DNA of 64,000 bases from Teredinibacter turnerae T7901 (GCF_000023025.1 NC_012997.1:2092764-2156763); one strand, 5' to 3'. Counted from the first letter of the stretch, positions 16,294 through 25,637 are shown. The notes: generated by a model not told the origin, from the letters alone. Program-made: numbers and translations.

Positions 16294-17895
16294 GTGACTG
16301 ATTACGCCTTTACTGCACCGCATGCAGTCGCTGCTGATGTCGGTTATAACATGCTTGCAAATGGGGCTAACGCAGTCGATGCCATGATTGCAGCAGCAGC
16401 GGCTATCACGGTTGCCTACCCACATATGAATTCAATCGGCGGCGATAGCTTCTGGTTGATCAGCCCTCCAGGAGCCAGCCCCATCGCCATCGATGGGGCT
16501 GGCGTGTGTTTGCAAAGTCTATCTTCAGAAACCTTCTCGGGTAAATTGCCCAGCCGCGGAGCGGGTGCATGTATCACTTTGCCGGGCACTGTTGCGGCCT
16601 GGCGATGCGCCCGTGAAGCTGTTGCACGCGTTTCCAGCAGAGCGCCCAGAGAGCTTCACGCGTTGTTAAAGCCTGCAGTATCGCTAGCCAGTGAAGGCGT
16701 TACAGTGACCGAATCTCTCAAAGCTGCGTGTGCAAAACTCGCAGGTGAATTGTTACCAAGTGAACGAACTTCAGATACCTATGGCGAGCTGGACCGCTTG
16801 TTTTTGCATCCGGTTCTGACACAGCGTGTTCAAACTATCTGTAACCCTGCTTTGGCGGCGACATTTTCCCAGCTGGCTGATGCCGGGCTCGATGACTTTT
16901 ATCGGGGAGATTTGGCAAAGACGATTTGCAGGGATGCCCAAGCGCTGGGTATTTCGGTCGTTGCAGACGATTTTTCCGGGTTTGCGGCCAACGAATGCCA
17001 AGTTCTCAATACAGCGTTACGTTCGGCACAGCTCTACAATTTGCCAGCGCCGACCCAGGGCGTAGCATCCCTGATGATCTTGGCCCTTTACGATCGCCTG
17101 TGCACTCCGGATTTAAGTGAGGAGGAATCGGTTCACCTGTTGGTGGAGGCCACAAAGCTGGCGTTTCGCTACCGAGATGCCGTGGTCGCTGACCCGAAAG
17201 TCGCAGCCGGTGCGGAGGCCAAGCTGCTGGCCCCCGAGTTTCTTGATGATCTTGCCCGCGGGATAAAAGAGACTGCGGCGCCTTGGCCTCACCCTGGCAA
17301 TCCAGGTGATACCGTTTGGATGGGCTGTGTAGACGCTGATGGTGTGATGGTGAGCTTTATTCAAAGCATCTATTGGGAGTTCGGTTCTGGTGTGGTGTTA
17401 CCGGGTTCCGGGATCGTCTGGAATAACCGCGGCTGCAGTTTTTCTCTGGATGCGACACACCCAAATGTTCTCGCACCGGGTAAAAAGCCTTTCCACACCC
17501 TTAACCCCGCTTACGCCGAATTTTCTGATGGTCGCCGTATGGTATACGGCACTATGGGGGGAGAGGGGCAGCCGCAAACACAAGCCGCGCTGTTTTCCCG
17601 CTACGCCTATGGCGGCGAGCCGCTGGTGAAGGCTATTGCAGACGACCGCTGGCTGCTGGGGCGCACCTGGGGTGAGAGCTCAACCGATCTGAAAATTGAG
17701 CCCGAACTGGGCGCCCGCATTGCCAGTTCGCTCACAAGTCGTGGCCACAAGGTAAACGTCTTATCCGCGAAATCGGAATCGATGGGGCATGCGGGTGCCA
17801 TAGTATTGCAGTCCGACGAGCAAGGCAGCGCATTGGCAGCGACGGACCCCCGTAGTGATGGTGCTGCGTATTCAAGCTCAACCACCGTAGACTGA
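16294..17895 (+). CDS. hpxW: Oxamate amidohydrolase, gamma-glutamyltranspeptidase-like (HpxW)
   Basis: A 533-residue Ntn-hydrolase of the gamma-glutamyltranspeptidase family without a signal peptide, so cytoplasmic. It starts GTG at 16294 with the family opening YAFTAPHAVAADVG and LANGANAVDA. The probable autoprocessing nucleophile is Thr about 340 in GDTVWMG. Family blocks SIGGDSFW, GSGIVWNNRG and TMGGEGQPQTQ are present. The cytoplasmic location, the GDTVWMG site and neighbours (ureidoglycine aminotransferase, allantoate amidohydrolase) match HpxW of Klebsiella, which hydrolyses oxamate to oxalate and ammonia. It probably forms an operon with the TauE, aminotransferase and amidohydrolase genes that follow (gaps 14-42 bases). 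Confidence 0.82.
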   Translation: MTDYAFTAPHAVAADVGYNMLANGANAVDAMIAAAAAITVAYPHMNSIGGDSFWLISPPGASPIAIDGAGVCLQSLSSETFSGKLPSRGAGACITLPGTVAAWRCAREAVARVSSRAPRELHALLKPAVSLASEGVTVTESLKAACAKLAGELLPSERTSDTYGELDRLFLHPVLTQRVQTICNPALAATFSQLADAGLDDFYRGDLAKTICRDAQALGISVVADDFSGFAANECQVLNTALRSAQLYNLPAPTQGVASLMILALYDRLCTPDLSEEESVHLLVEATKLAFRYRDAVVADPKVAAGAEAKLLAPEFLDDLARGIKETAAPWPHPGNPGDTVWMGCVDADGVMVSFIQSIYWEFGSGVVLPGSGIVWNNRGCSFSLDATHPNVLAPGKKPFHTLNPAYAEFSDGRRMVYGTMGGEGQPQTQAALFSRYAYGGEPLVKAIADDRWLLGRTWGESSTDLKIEPELGARIASSLTSRGHKVNVLSAKSESMGHAGAIVLQSDEQGSALAATDPRSDGAAYSSSTTVD

Positions 17896-17923
17896 ATTAT
17901 CGCTAAACAAAGCAGGAAATTGT

Positions 17924-18742
17924 GTGACTGAATGGCTTCCTATTATTGCCGCGTTGATTGCAACCGGTGCGTTGGCGGGTTTGCTCGCTGGGCTTTTGGG
18001 TGTAGGCGGGGGCATTGTTATCGTGCCAGTGCTTTACTTTATTTTTCAGTTAATTGGTATTTCCGCCGCTACCGCAATGACCGTCGCCACTGGCACCTCG
18101 CTGCTCATTATTATTCCCACGAGTGTTTCCTCCATTCGCGCCCACCACAAGCGCGGTAACATTGACAGCCAACTGGTAAGATTGTGGTGGCCGTTTATTG
18201 TTCTTGGGGTTGTCTTGGGTGTCGTTTTCGCGACTGAAGCGGGAGGCCAGGTTGCCGCAATTATTTTCGGTATCGTCGCGATTCTTGTCGCTGCCAATAT
18301 GATGTTCCGCGCAAATGCGCAGCCCCTGTTTTCCAGTCTGCCTGGCAAACTCTGGCAATCGGTGATCGCTGCAGTCATTGGCCTTGTGTCTGTGGTTATG
18401 GGGATAGGGGGCGGTACACTGGGTGTGCCCACCCTGTCTGCGTGTAATTTTCCAGCACATCGCGCTGTTGGCACCGCAGCAGTATTCGGTTTTATTATTG
18501 CCTTGCCCGGTGCTGCACTTTTATTAGTGTATGGCAGCACCCCACCAGACGCGCCGCTGGGAACAATCGGTGTCGTTAACCTGTTAGGCTTTGCGGTGAT
18601 AGTGCCCTTGACGGTACTCATGGCACCGGTAGGCGTGAAGCTGGGTGCGATGCTCAACGACGTTTTGTTAAAGCGGACTTTTGCTGTGTTTCTTTGTCTC
18701 AGCGGAGCGCGCATGGTTTATCAGGCCGTACTCGCCAGTTAA
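17924..18742 (+). CDS. TauE/SafE family membrane exporter in the ureide operon
   Basis: A 272-residue polytopic membrane protein of the TauE/SafE (sulfite exporter) family, with two half-repeats each carrying a glycine-rich turn (GLLGVGGGIVIVPVL near the start and MGIGGGTLGVPTL near residue 165). GTG start at 17924 preceded by AGGAAA. Members export organic or inorganic anions. Placed between oxamate amidohydrolase and the aminotransferase, it is a candidate exporter of a pathway anion such as oxalate; that substrate is inference. Confidence 0.85.
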   Translation: MTEWLPIIAALIATGALAGLLAGLLGVGGGIVIVPVLYFIFQLIGISAATAMTVATGTSLLIIIPTSVSSIRAHHKRGNIDSQLVRLWWPFIVLGVVLGVVFATEAGGQVAAIIFGIVAILVAANMMFRANAQPLFSSLPGKLWQSVIAAVIGLVSVVMGIGGGTLGVPTLSACNFPAHRAVGTAAVFGFIIALPGAALLLVYGSTPPDAPLGTIGVVNLLGFAVIVPLTVLMAPVGVKLGAMLNDVLLKRTFAVFLCLSGARMVYQAVLAS

Positions 18743-18756
18743 TTTTAGGGTTTGCT

Positions 18757-19983
18757 ATGTCGGATTATTTGCACGAAAGTTTTCTGCCTCCACCACGTTT
18801 GCTTATGGGCCCAGGCCCGATTAATTGTGATCCCCGCGTTTTGCGTGCAATGTCGTATCAACTGGTCGGTCAGTTTGATCCGGCAATGACTCGCTGCATG
18901 ACAGAAACCATGGCGCTTTATCGGGGAGTATTTAAAACCAAAAACCCCTGGACTTTTATTGTCGACAGTACGGCACGCGGTGGGATTGAGGCCGCGATGG
19001 TGTCCCTTTTGAATCCCGGCGATAAAGTGGTGGTTCCGGTCTTTGGGCGTTTCGGGCTGTTGCTTAAAGAGATCGCAGAGCGATGCGGAGCTTTAGTTCA
19101 TACGTTGGATCTTGAGTGGGGACAAGTGGCGCAGCCAGAACAAATCGAAGCGGCAATTCATAGGTTCAACCCCAAATTAGTTGCCCTGGTACAAGGCGAC
19201 ACTTCCACCACCATGTGCCAGCCCCTGGCCGATATTGGGCCGATGTGTTTTGACATGGGCGTACTGACGTATTGTGACGCTACTGCTTCGCTTGGTGGCA
19301 ACGACTTTCGTACCGATGAATGGAAAATATCAGCGGTTACAGCAGGGTTGCAGAAGTGTTTGTCAGGGCCTTCCGGTAGCGCCCCCATAACCTTGAGTTC
19401 ACAGGCAGTGGACGAAATTAATAAGCGCCGCCATGTGGAAGCGGGTATAAAAGCGGCACATCACACCGAGGCCACAGGTTCGCGGATAAGCTCGAACTAT
19501 TTTGATCTGGCGATGATCATGGATTATTGGGGGGAAGAACGGCTTAACCACCATACGGAGGCCACCAGCATGCTCTATGGAGCCCGCGAGTGCGCGCGTA
19601 TTTTGCTGGAGGAGGGGGTCGACAATACTGTCGCGCGTCACAAGCAAAATGGCGATGCCCTTGCTGCAGGATTGCGCGCGATGGGGTTAACCCTTTACGG
19701 TGAGCAATCCCAGCGGATGAATAATGTTGTTGGAGTCTATATTCCTGAACAGGTTAATGGTGACCGGGTACGCCAACAAATGCTGGAGGATTTCGGTATC
19801 GAAATTGGCACTTCTTTTGGTCCGCTACATGGTGTGATTTGGCGGATCGGCACAATGGGATACAACGCTCGGAGAAGCGCAGTGTTGCAAACACTGGCTT
19901 CCCTGGAGCAATGCCTGCTGCTCAACGGCCTTAAATTACCCGCCGGTGCTGCGGTGCGTCAGGCGCTATCGGTTTACCAATAA
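18757..19983 (+). CDS. pucG: (S)-ureidoglycine-glyoxylate aminotransferase
   Basis: A 408-residue class V PLP aminotransferase of the PucG/HpxJ group, transferring the amino group of ureidoglycine to glyoxylate and giving oxalurate and glycine. It opens with PPRLLMGPGP and has the Schiff-base lysine in GLQKCLSGPSGSAPIT and the cofactor Asp in YCDATASLGG. The ATG at 18757 with AGGG six bases upstream is preferred to an earlier in-frame ATG that would overlap the TauE gene by 49 bases. Its neighbours make the ureidoglycine role more likely than serine- or alanine-glyoxylate transamination. Confidence 0.87.
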   Translation: MSDYLHESFLPPPRLLMGPGPINCDPRVLRAMSYQLVGQFDPAMTRCMTETMALYRGVFKTKNPWTFIVDSTARGGIEAAMVSLLNPGDKVVVPVFGRFGLLLKEIAERCGALVHTLDLEWGQVAQPEQIEAAIHRFNPKLVALVQGDTSTTMCQPLADIGPMCFDMGVLTYCDATASLGGNDFRTDEWKISAVTAGLQKCLSGPSGSAPITLSSQAVDEINKRRHVEAGIKAAHHTEATGSRISSNYFDLAMIMDYWGEERLNHHTEATSMLYGARECARILLEEGVDNTVARHKQNGDALAAGLRAMGLTLYGEQSQRMNNVVGVYIPEQVNGDRVRQQMLEDFGIEIGTSFGPLHGVIWRIGTMGYNARRSAVLQTLASLEQCLLLNGLKLPAGAAVRQALSVYQ

Positions 19984-20025
19984 TGCAGCAGAGCTTCGTA
20001 TCTGTGGCTGGGGTAGTCAACAACA

Positions 20026-21282
20026 ATGAGTGAGCAAGAAGTGTTTCGCCGTCCAAGCGAGAGTGCGTTCCAGCAGGCGGCACTGCGCGTTTATGATCGC
20101 TGCGAATCGCTTGCGTCTGTCTCCTGTTTGCCTAATGGGGTCGGCCGTTATTACCTTACGCCTGAGCATGCCGCTTGTAATCAACGGGTTTTGGCTTGGA
20201 TGTCTGAAGCCGGAATGGAGACCTGGATTGACGCTGCTGGCAATTGCTGGGGGCGCTGGGCCTGTGATAACCCAGATGCGCAAACCGTTATTTTAGGTTC
20301 GCACCTGGATACGGTGGCAATGGCCGGAAAATACGATGGCATTCTCGGGGTTTTAAGTGCGATAGAGGTTGTCGAGCTTCTGAAGGCGGAGGGTGTTACG
20401 TTGCCTTATCACATAGACGTGGTGGGTTTTGGTGATGAGGAGGGCGTACGCTTTGGGACGACACTATTAGGTAGTGCTGCTGTGGCCGGGCGATGGCAGA
20501 ACGATTGGTTTAATCTGACCGATGAGAACGGTGTCACTTTGGCTGAAGCCTTTCGTCAATTTGGACTAACCCCGGAAGAGATAGGCTCGGCAAATCGCGC
20601 CAGAGACGACATCAAGGCATACCTCGAGCTACATATTGAGCAGGGCCCGGTGCTGGAGCAGTTGGGGTTGCCGCTGGGTATAGTTACTGCTATCGCAGGA
20701 GCAAGGCGGTTTCGTTTCACTCTGAAAGGGCTGGCGGGTCACGCGGGTACAGTTCCCATGTCGATGCGCCGTGACCCGCTCACTGCTGCGGCCAAAATTC
20801 TGACCGAAATAGAAAATCTGGCGATAGCTAACAGCGTGGTCGCAACGGTCGGCAAGCTGGAGGTGCGTCCCGCAGCCGTTAATGTGATTCCTGGCGAGTG
20901 TGTTTTTACCCTCGATATTCGCAGCAGTGAAGACGCGGTACGTGATAAAACCGTATCCGCCATTTTCGCTGTAGCGGAGGCGTTTTGCGAGTCCAGCGGA
21001 ATTCACTTGGACACGGAAGAATTTCATCACGCCGATGCCGTTGAGTGCGCGGCTTGGCTGCAAACTAAAATCGAACAGAGCCTGCGTGAGGTTGATTTGC
21101 CGGTTCACTCCCTGATGAGTGGAGCAGGTCACGATGCCATGATATTTGGCGGAGTGTTTGATATTGCCATGCTGTTTGTCCGCTGTGAAAAGGGCATAAG
21201 CCATAATCCCGCAGAGGCGGTCGATGTTGCCGACGTTAAAGCGGGTCTTCAGGGGTTTGCTCGCCTGTTGGGAAATATTTAA
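20026..21282 (+). CDS. allC: Allantoate amidohydrolase (M20-type)
   Basis: A 418-residue binuclear metal amidohydrolase of the M20/AllC family, converting allantoate to ureidoglycine, CO2 and ammonia. Metal-ligand motifs: GSHLDTV, YDGILGV, GDEEGVRFG, ELHIEQGPVLE and the C-terminal SHNPAE. GAGHDAMI is also typical of allantoate and ureidoglycolate amidohydrolases. It is the last gene of the hpxW-tauE-pucG-allC run and feeds the preceding aminotransferase. Ureidoglycolate or N-carbamoyl amino acid hydrolase are the alternatives; context favours allantoate. Confidence 0.87.
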   Translation: MSEQEVFRRPSESAFQQAALRVYDRCESLASVSCLPNGVGRYYLTPEHAACNQRVLAWMSEAGMETWIDAAGNCWGRWACDNPDAQTVILGSHLDTVAMAGKYDGILGVLSAIEVVELLKAEGVTLPYHIDVVGFGDEEGVRFGTTLLGSAAVAGRWQNDWFNLTDENGVTLAEAFRQFGLTPEEIGSANRARDDIKAYLELHIEQGPVLEQLGLPLGIVTAIAGARRFRFTLKGLAGHAGTVPMSMRRDPLTAAAKILTEIENLAIANSVVATVGKLEVRPAAVNVIPGECVFTLDIRSSEDAVRDKTVSAIFAVAEAFCESSGIHLDTEEFHHADAVECAAWLQTKIEQSLREVDLPVHSLMSGAGHDAMIFGGVFDIAMLFVRCEKGISHNPAEAVDVADVKAGLQGFARLLGNI

Positions 21283-21814
21283 TGAACCTGTACTGCAAAG
21301 AGTATTAATCCGAGCCGCTGCTCATTAATATTCATCCCGGACGAGACATGTCCCCGCTGTAGGTTTGATCGGGTAAATCGACGGGTATTTGCGACGATTT
21401 TTCAACGCGCAAAATGACCCAATCAAAAGCATGGGCTAGTTAAGTAAATCTCTCTAGATGATTACACTATGGCTGGATCGTGCTCGAACGGTGCATTGCG
21501 CGTGCATCTTTTGACTTTACAAAGGCGGCAAGGTACCTGGCTTGTCGCACCAATATACAAAGTGTCGCCATAATTTTTCTGTTTCTATCTGCTAGCAACT
21601 TTTTATTGTCGGAGGGTTTGCCAGCCTCCGCTTATTTTTACAGCGCTTAGCCCAAATCGTGGTGCTTTTTATCCGCTCTTCTATCCCTGTTCAACACTAA
21701 CGTTGTTCCTCTTCTATATCAGCAATGACGTTTGTGCTATTTTCGACATCTCCTCGTGATATACACGGTTTCGAGACCCAGCTAATTATAAACCTAGTGG
21801 TGTAAAGTGCTTCT
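21283..21814. other. Intergenic region closing the first purine block
   Basis: About 530 bases without a supported gene. A six-pair hairpin (CGGAGG at 21610-21615 with CCTCCG at 21625-21630) followed by a T-rich stretch may be a weak terminator for the allantoate operon. I see no RNA gene or operator. The region marks the change from the purine locus to accessory genes. Confidence 0.4.
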
Positions 21815-22567
21815 ATGAGCAGAAATAAAGTCGCAATAATTACTGGTGGTAGTCGCGGGATAGGAGCTGAAACTGCAAAACTGCTAGCGCTGAATGGATA
21901 TGCGGTCTGTGTGAATTATCTACAAGATGACGCTGCTGCACAGTCCCTAAAACGAGAGATTTCGGACATGGACGTAAAGTGCATCGCGGTTAAAGCCGAT
22001 GTTTCCCGTTTCAGCGATGTGTCCAGGCTGTTTGAAACAGTGGACAAGGAGTTGGGGAGTCTTTCTGTGCTGGTGAATAACGCTGGCATTCTCAGACAGC
22101 AATGCCGGTTGGACGAGATTTCGGAAGATCGGTTTAGTGAAGTGTTAAGGGTTAATGTAATGGGCTGCTTTCTTTGTTGTAAAGAAGCCGTTAAGCGCAT
22201 GTCGACAAAGTATGGTGGAGTAGGAGGTGCTATCGTCAATGTTTCCTCTCGTGCATCCGTCACAGGGTCTCCCAATGAATACGTCGACTATGCTGCGTCC
22301 AAAGGTGCGATAGATACGCTCACTCGTGGTCTGGCTCTGGAGGTTGCCGCAGAAGGTATACGTGTGAATGGTGTGAGGCCGGGCTTAATTTACACAGAGA
22401 TGCACGCGAGTGGCGGTGAGTCAAACAGAGTAAAGCGCTTGGAAAATAAAATACCCATGCAGCGTGGGGGAGAACCGAGTGAGGTTGCAGAAGCGATATA
22501 CTGGCTGGTATCGAATAAATCGGCCTTCGTTACCGGAAGTTTTATAGAGCCTTCTGGTGGCCTTTGA
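21815..22567 (+). CDS. SDR-family oxidoreductase
   Basis: A 250-residue classical short-chain dehydrogenase/reductase. It has the NAD(P)-binding TGGSRGIG at about 10-17, NNAG, a catalytic Ser in VSSRAS, YAASK about 158-162, and the closing SNKSAFVTGSFIEPSGG. The close match to the FabG/3-oxoacyl reductase pattern does not define the substrate. It stands alone, 530 bases from the purine operon, and starts the accessory region. Confidence 0.9.
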   Translation: MSRNKVAIITGGSRGIGAETAKLLALNGYAVCVNYLQDDAAAQSLKREISDMDVKCIAVKADVSRFSDVSRLFETVDKELGSLSVLVNNAGILRQQCRLDEISEDRFSEVLRVNVMGCFLCCKEAVKRMSTKYGGVGGAIVNVSSRASVTGSPNEYVDYAASKGAIDTLTRGLALEVAAEGIRVNGVRPGLIYTEMHASGGESNRVKRLENKIPMQRGGEPSEVAEAIYWLVSNKSAFVTGSFIEPSGGL

Positions 22568-22701
22568 GCGTTACGCATTTTTTTAGGGTGCGTTCGCTGT
22601 ATGTGTTAATGCCAAAAAGGCGGCTCCAGGGATGTGTGAACATAGGTGGGATTAGCGAAATGATTCTGCCATTTTTTTAGCGGATAAACAGGGAATCTCA
22701 A

Positions 22702-23106
22702 ATGAAACTATCGACATATTTACTGTTTGACGGAAGTTGCAAACCTGCAATGGAGTATTACGCTTCCGTTTTGGGCGGGGAGCTGAATATTTATTTGGTT
22801 GGCGAATCTCCGATGAAAGACATGTTTCCCGAATCAATGCACCATTTGGTTGTAAATTCGACCATCGTGTCTGATAGCTTCAAACTCTCAGCATCCGATT
22901 TTCTGCGAACTTCCGAGGAGTTCGTGCAAGGCAATAATTTGTCGCTGTATATTGACAGCGGAAGCGCTGAAGATATTAAAAAAATCTACTCCCGCTTGAC
23001 GGAAGACGCTCAGATAACTGATCCGCTCGCTGAGCACCCGTTTGGCTTATTCGGAGCGCTGCAGGATAAATTTGGTGTTTGTTGGAAGTTTCATGCTGTA
23101 CTATGA
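22702..23106 (+). CDS. VOC/PhnB-like glyoxalase-fold protein
   Basis: A 134-residue VOC-superfamily protein of the PhnB type: YLLFDGSCKPAMEYYASVLGGE at the N-terminus and FGLFGALQDKFGVCWKF at the C-terminus. Such proteins are small cytoplasmic metal-binding or bleomycin-resistance-like dimers with mostly unknown roles. A second VOC protein lies at 25638-26102. Confidence 0.8.
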   Translation: MKLSTYLLFDGSCKPAMEYYASVLGGELNIYLVGESPMKDMFPESMHHLVVNSTIVSDSFKLSASDFLRTSEEFVQGNNLSLYIDSGSAEDIKKIYSRLTEDAQITDPLAEHPFGLFGALQDKFGVCWKFHAVL

Positions 23107-23249
23107 GTAGTAGAGGGAACGAGCTGAGACAAGCATTATTTGAAAGCATATTTTAGGGGGTTCTCTGGCGCAGCTGTTGTTTTCTGATTAATGCGATATT
23201 TTGTATGAAGTTTAAATGTCTTTAACGAATCTTTTTTTGGGGAGAGGTG

Positions 23250-23597
23250 ATGATTACGGGTGGTGATTTCTGGTTTAGATTAATAGTAATTATTTCTGTG
23301 TGGTTGCTGCCAGCTATAAGTAGCGCAGATGAGTGGGATGGTGTGCAACGAGAAAAAATTGCCAGATTTGAAGTTGCAGGTGGGGAAAATTTCGGATTTA
23401 GGGTTTTTTTGTCGGGTGTTACAGATATGTGCTCCAGTTCAGGTGGAGCAAACTGGGCCTATATAAATGCTAGCGATAGTAATTATGATGTATTTGTTGC
23501 GGTTCTCCTAGCTTCGCGTGCGATGGATTCTGCTGTTACCCTTTATACCAAACGTGATTCTTCAGGTTTTTGCCATATTGGCTATTTGGGTGGGTAA
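23250..23597 (+). CDS. Small secreted hypothetical protein
   Basis: A 115-residue protein with a cleavable signal peptide (hydrophobic to ISSADEW) and two cysteines that could form a disulfide (MCSSS and FCHIG). A strong GGGGAGAGG site supports the ATG at 23250, just after an in-frame GTG. The mature part is small and probably all-beta, with motif NWAYIN...VAVLLASRAMDSAVTLY. The neighbour at 23765-24085 has the same general layout. No family recognised. Confidence 0.6.
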   Translation: MITGGDFWFRLIVIISVWLLPAISSADEWDGVQREKIARFEVAGGENFGFRVFLSGVTDMCSSSGGANWAYINASDSNYDVFVAVLLASRAMDSAVTLYTKRDSSGFCHIGYLGG

Positions 23598-23764
23598 GCT
23601 TATGTAATCGCAATACGCTCTCCATTTGGTGTTGTATTGCGAGGGGGTATGAGCACGGTTTTAATTTGTAGACGGTGTCTTATCGAGGAATCTTTGTGTC
23701 GAGAAGTCTAAATTTTGGCATTAGGTGTGGCGGTTCTGGTTAACTGAGGATGTAAGGAATATCT

Positions 23765-24085
23765 ATGCGTGTTATTTTATTCATATTGGTGAACATGTTT
23801 TCGTTAATTGCCAATGCAGCATCTACGAATACTCAGTTGATTAAACGAGTTCAATACAATGCGGCTAGCGGTCAACTTTTTTTTGTGGGTGAAGGGGATT
23901 GGCTTATTCCAGGCTGTGAGAATGCTATTTATGCATTGTTTAAGCCTGAGCTCGAAGGTGTGCAGGAAGCATTATCTATTGGTTTGGCAGCATATCTTGC
24001 GGGGAAAAAAGTTACTTTTTGGGGTGATTGCAATCCTTCTGGTCCTGAGTATTTCTTTGCGTCCTACATAATTATTCGGGATTAA
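23765..24085 (+). CDS. Small secreted hypothetical protein, similar in layout to its neighbour
   Basis: A 106-residue protein with a signal peptide (ending IANAAS) and two cysteines (GCENAI and GDCNPS). The core ENAIYALF...ALSIGLAAYLAGKKVTFWGDC parallels the neighbour's pattern of aromatic strand, helix, V-T-x-(F/L)-(W/Y) strand and cysteine. This suggests divergent paralogues. The arrangement is faintly reminiscent of small OB-like toxin B-subunit proteins, but that is speculation. An AAGGAATATCT stretch upstream may serve as the ribosome site. Confidence 0.55.
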   Translation: MRVILFILVNMFSLIANAASTNTQLIKRVQYNAASGQLFFVGEGDWLIPGCENAIYALFKPELEGVQEALSIGLAAYLAGKKVTFWGDCNPSGPEYFFASYIIIRD

Positions 24086-24487
24086 TAGTTTTTTCCGTTA
24101 GTCGATTTGCTTTTGGTTAACGGTTGTTTGTTTGCAGTTTGTTCGGCTATCTTGTTGTGTGGGGCGGCCTTGCTGATAATTTTTCGTTTAAATATTTGTT
24201 TGTGTTGCGAAAATACTGAAGCTCGGCGGGTCATTTAGTCTCTAAAATTTTGAATGGGATTAATGGCGCTTATATAGTAAAAAAGCTTGACTGAATTATA
24301 TGATTTTTTGCAGTTTGCTTGCGCGGCGATTTTACTCGTGCGTGTTTAGTGTAATTAATTGTAAACTGTCATCCTTTTTTTCATCTATTCGACACAAAAA
24401 TTATATAATTTATTTGCTGAGTTGCCGTATCTTTTGTGGCACGTTTTGCAGTAGTTGATTAATTGTTTGATATATAAGGAGTTATAT
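24086..24487. other. AT-rich intergenic region
   Basis: About 400 bases, clearly more AT-rich than the purine blocks, with no gene that I can support. It ends with a strong AAGGAG ribosome site at 24477-24482 for the outer-membrane protein gene. The base composition shift fits horizontally acquired DNA. Confidence 0.4.
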
Positions 24488-25009
24488 TTGAAAATTATCA
24501 ATGGATTTGCGTTGCTGGCTTCTGGTCTATTTTCCATGCATACTTTCGCGGCAGATGTGCGCGGGGTGTATGCCGGAGGCGGTTTCTTCGGCGCTAATAG
24601 TTCGGACTGTGAATATTCGGGGTGCAGCTATTCCGGGCAGCATGTCGAAGTCGGATATGACATAAACAAAATCGCCGGTTTCGAGGTGAAATATGGAAGT
24701 GGAGAGAGCTCGTACAACTATGGTGATGCCGACCTCACTATTTCCTATATGGGAGTGAATCTGGGCTCCAATGTGGGTACCACTTGGCTCAACATCTATG
24801 GAAAAGTGGGTTTAGGTAAAATCAGCGAAGAAGCATCACTGTTCTACGACGAATACACCGAGACAACCCCTACCGTGGGTGTTGGTGCGCGATTTTTCCT
24901 TACGGATGAGCTCAAAGGGCTATATGTAAAAATCGAATCACTCGGTGTTAGCTTCCAAAACGACAACACGGGTGCTGCCCATTTGGTGGGTGTGGGTTGT
25001 AAATTTTAA
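24488..25009 (+). CDS. Small outer-membrane beta-barrel protein (TTG start)
   Basis: A 173-residue protein with a signal peptide (ending MHTFAAD) and an eight-strand-type barrel: alternating aromatic/glycine strands such as VYAGGGFFG, VEVGYDI, GFEVKYGSGE, LNIYGKVGLG and a terminal VGVGCKF ending in Phe. It fits the outer membrane protein beta-barrel (OmpA/OmpX-like) class. The TTG at 24488, five bases after AAGGAG, is chosen over a TTG at 24455 because the latter has no ribosome site and would put eleven residues ahead of the signal peptide. Function unknown. Confidence 0.75.
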   Translation: MKIINGFALLASGLFSMHTFAADVRGVYAGGGFFGANSSDCEYSGCSYSGQHVEVGYDINKIAGFEVKYGSGESSYNYGDADLTISYMGVNLGSNVGTTWLNIYGKVGLGKISEEASLFYDEYTETTPTVGVGARFFLTDELKGLYVKIESLGVSFQNDNTGAAHLVGVGCKF

Positions 25010-25059
25010 GTTGTGATCTCACATTTAATTGCGCAATTTTTTCATTGCCAAGTTAATAG

Positions 25060-25293
25060 GTTGCCAAGGAAAAAGCGTGCAAGGCGAGTGGAAATGTCGT
25101 CAGTATTATTCCAATCGTTGATATCAATATGCCCGACTGGCTATGCGCAACACTTGTTCCGTGCGGTATGGGCGATGCGCGTAACGTGATGATGGCCCTG
25201 GCGGGGGACACGTGCCTGGTGATCGGCAGTCACGCGGGCACCAAAAGCGAAGTATGTTTGGTATGGCTGCATAAGCTCCGCTACTGCCTTTAG
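25060..25293 (+). pseudogene. Relic of a TIGR00725/LOG-type nucleotide-binding protein
   Basis: One frame reads AKEKACKASGNVVSIIPIVD..., then GMGDARNVMMALAGD, then IGSHAGTKSEV. This follows the pattern of the TIGR00725 (lysine-decarboxylase-like, LOG-type) family: A-x-GA..GG..GI(L)P, TGMG.ARN, and the GG..GT.SE PRPP/phosphate loop. The frame is closed by a TAG immediately upstream (25057-25059) and by a TAG at 25291-25293, and the conserved GGG of the loop is altered to GSH. The 5' third and 3' third are missing, so it is a decayed fragment. The remaining sequence to about 25637 holds nothing that I recognise. Confidence 0.6.
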
Positions 25294-25637
25294 TTGGGTG
25301 CGGAGGCTGGTCTGACGGCTTAGGAAGTAATCCGCCTGATGATCGAACAAGCTCTCGTATACCGCCTTGGGGTGCCTGCGGAGCGTTAAAATCAAAATTT
25401 TCCGAATTACGCTTTTTATAGCCTCTAACGTCAAAGACTGCGCGTTACAGTGTCAGTTTTTTTGATGCTATACCCGTTTAACATCTATGTCTCAATGTTA
25501 AATGTCGGTGCTGCGAATTATTATCTTTGCGTTCTACATTGATTAATGTGAAAGATGTTTCGCGATGCTTTTTAGCGACGGTTGAAAGCTTTTTAGTGAA
25601 TATTCAAAGGCGAATTTACTTTGGCTGGTACCTTAAT

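Noticed and set aside
25141-25434. A 97-codon open frame on the minus strand
   Set aside because: No ribosome site or family motif; its left half is antisense to the TIGR00725-like relic on the plus strand, so it is most likely a chance frame.
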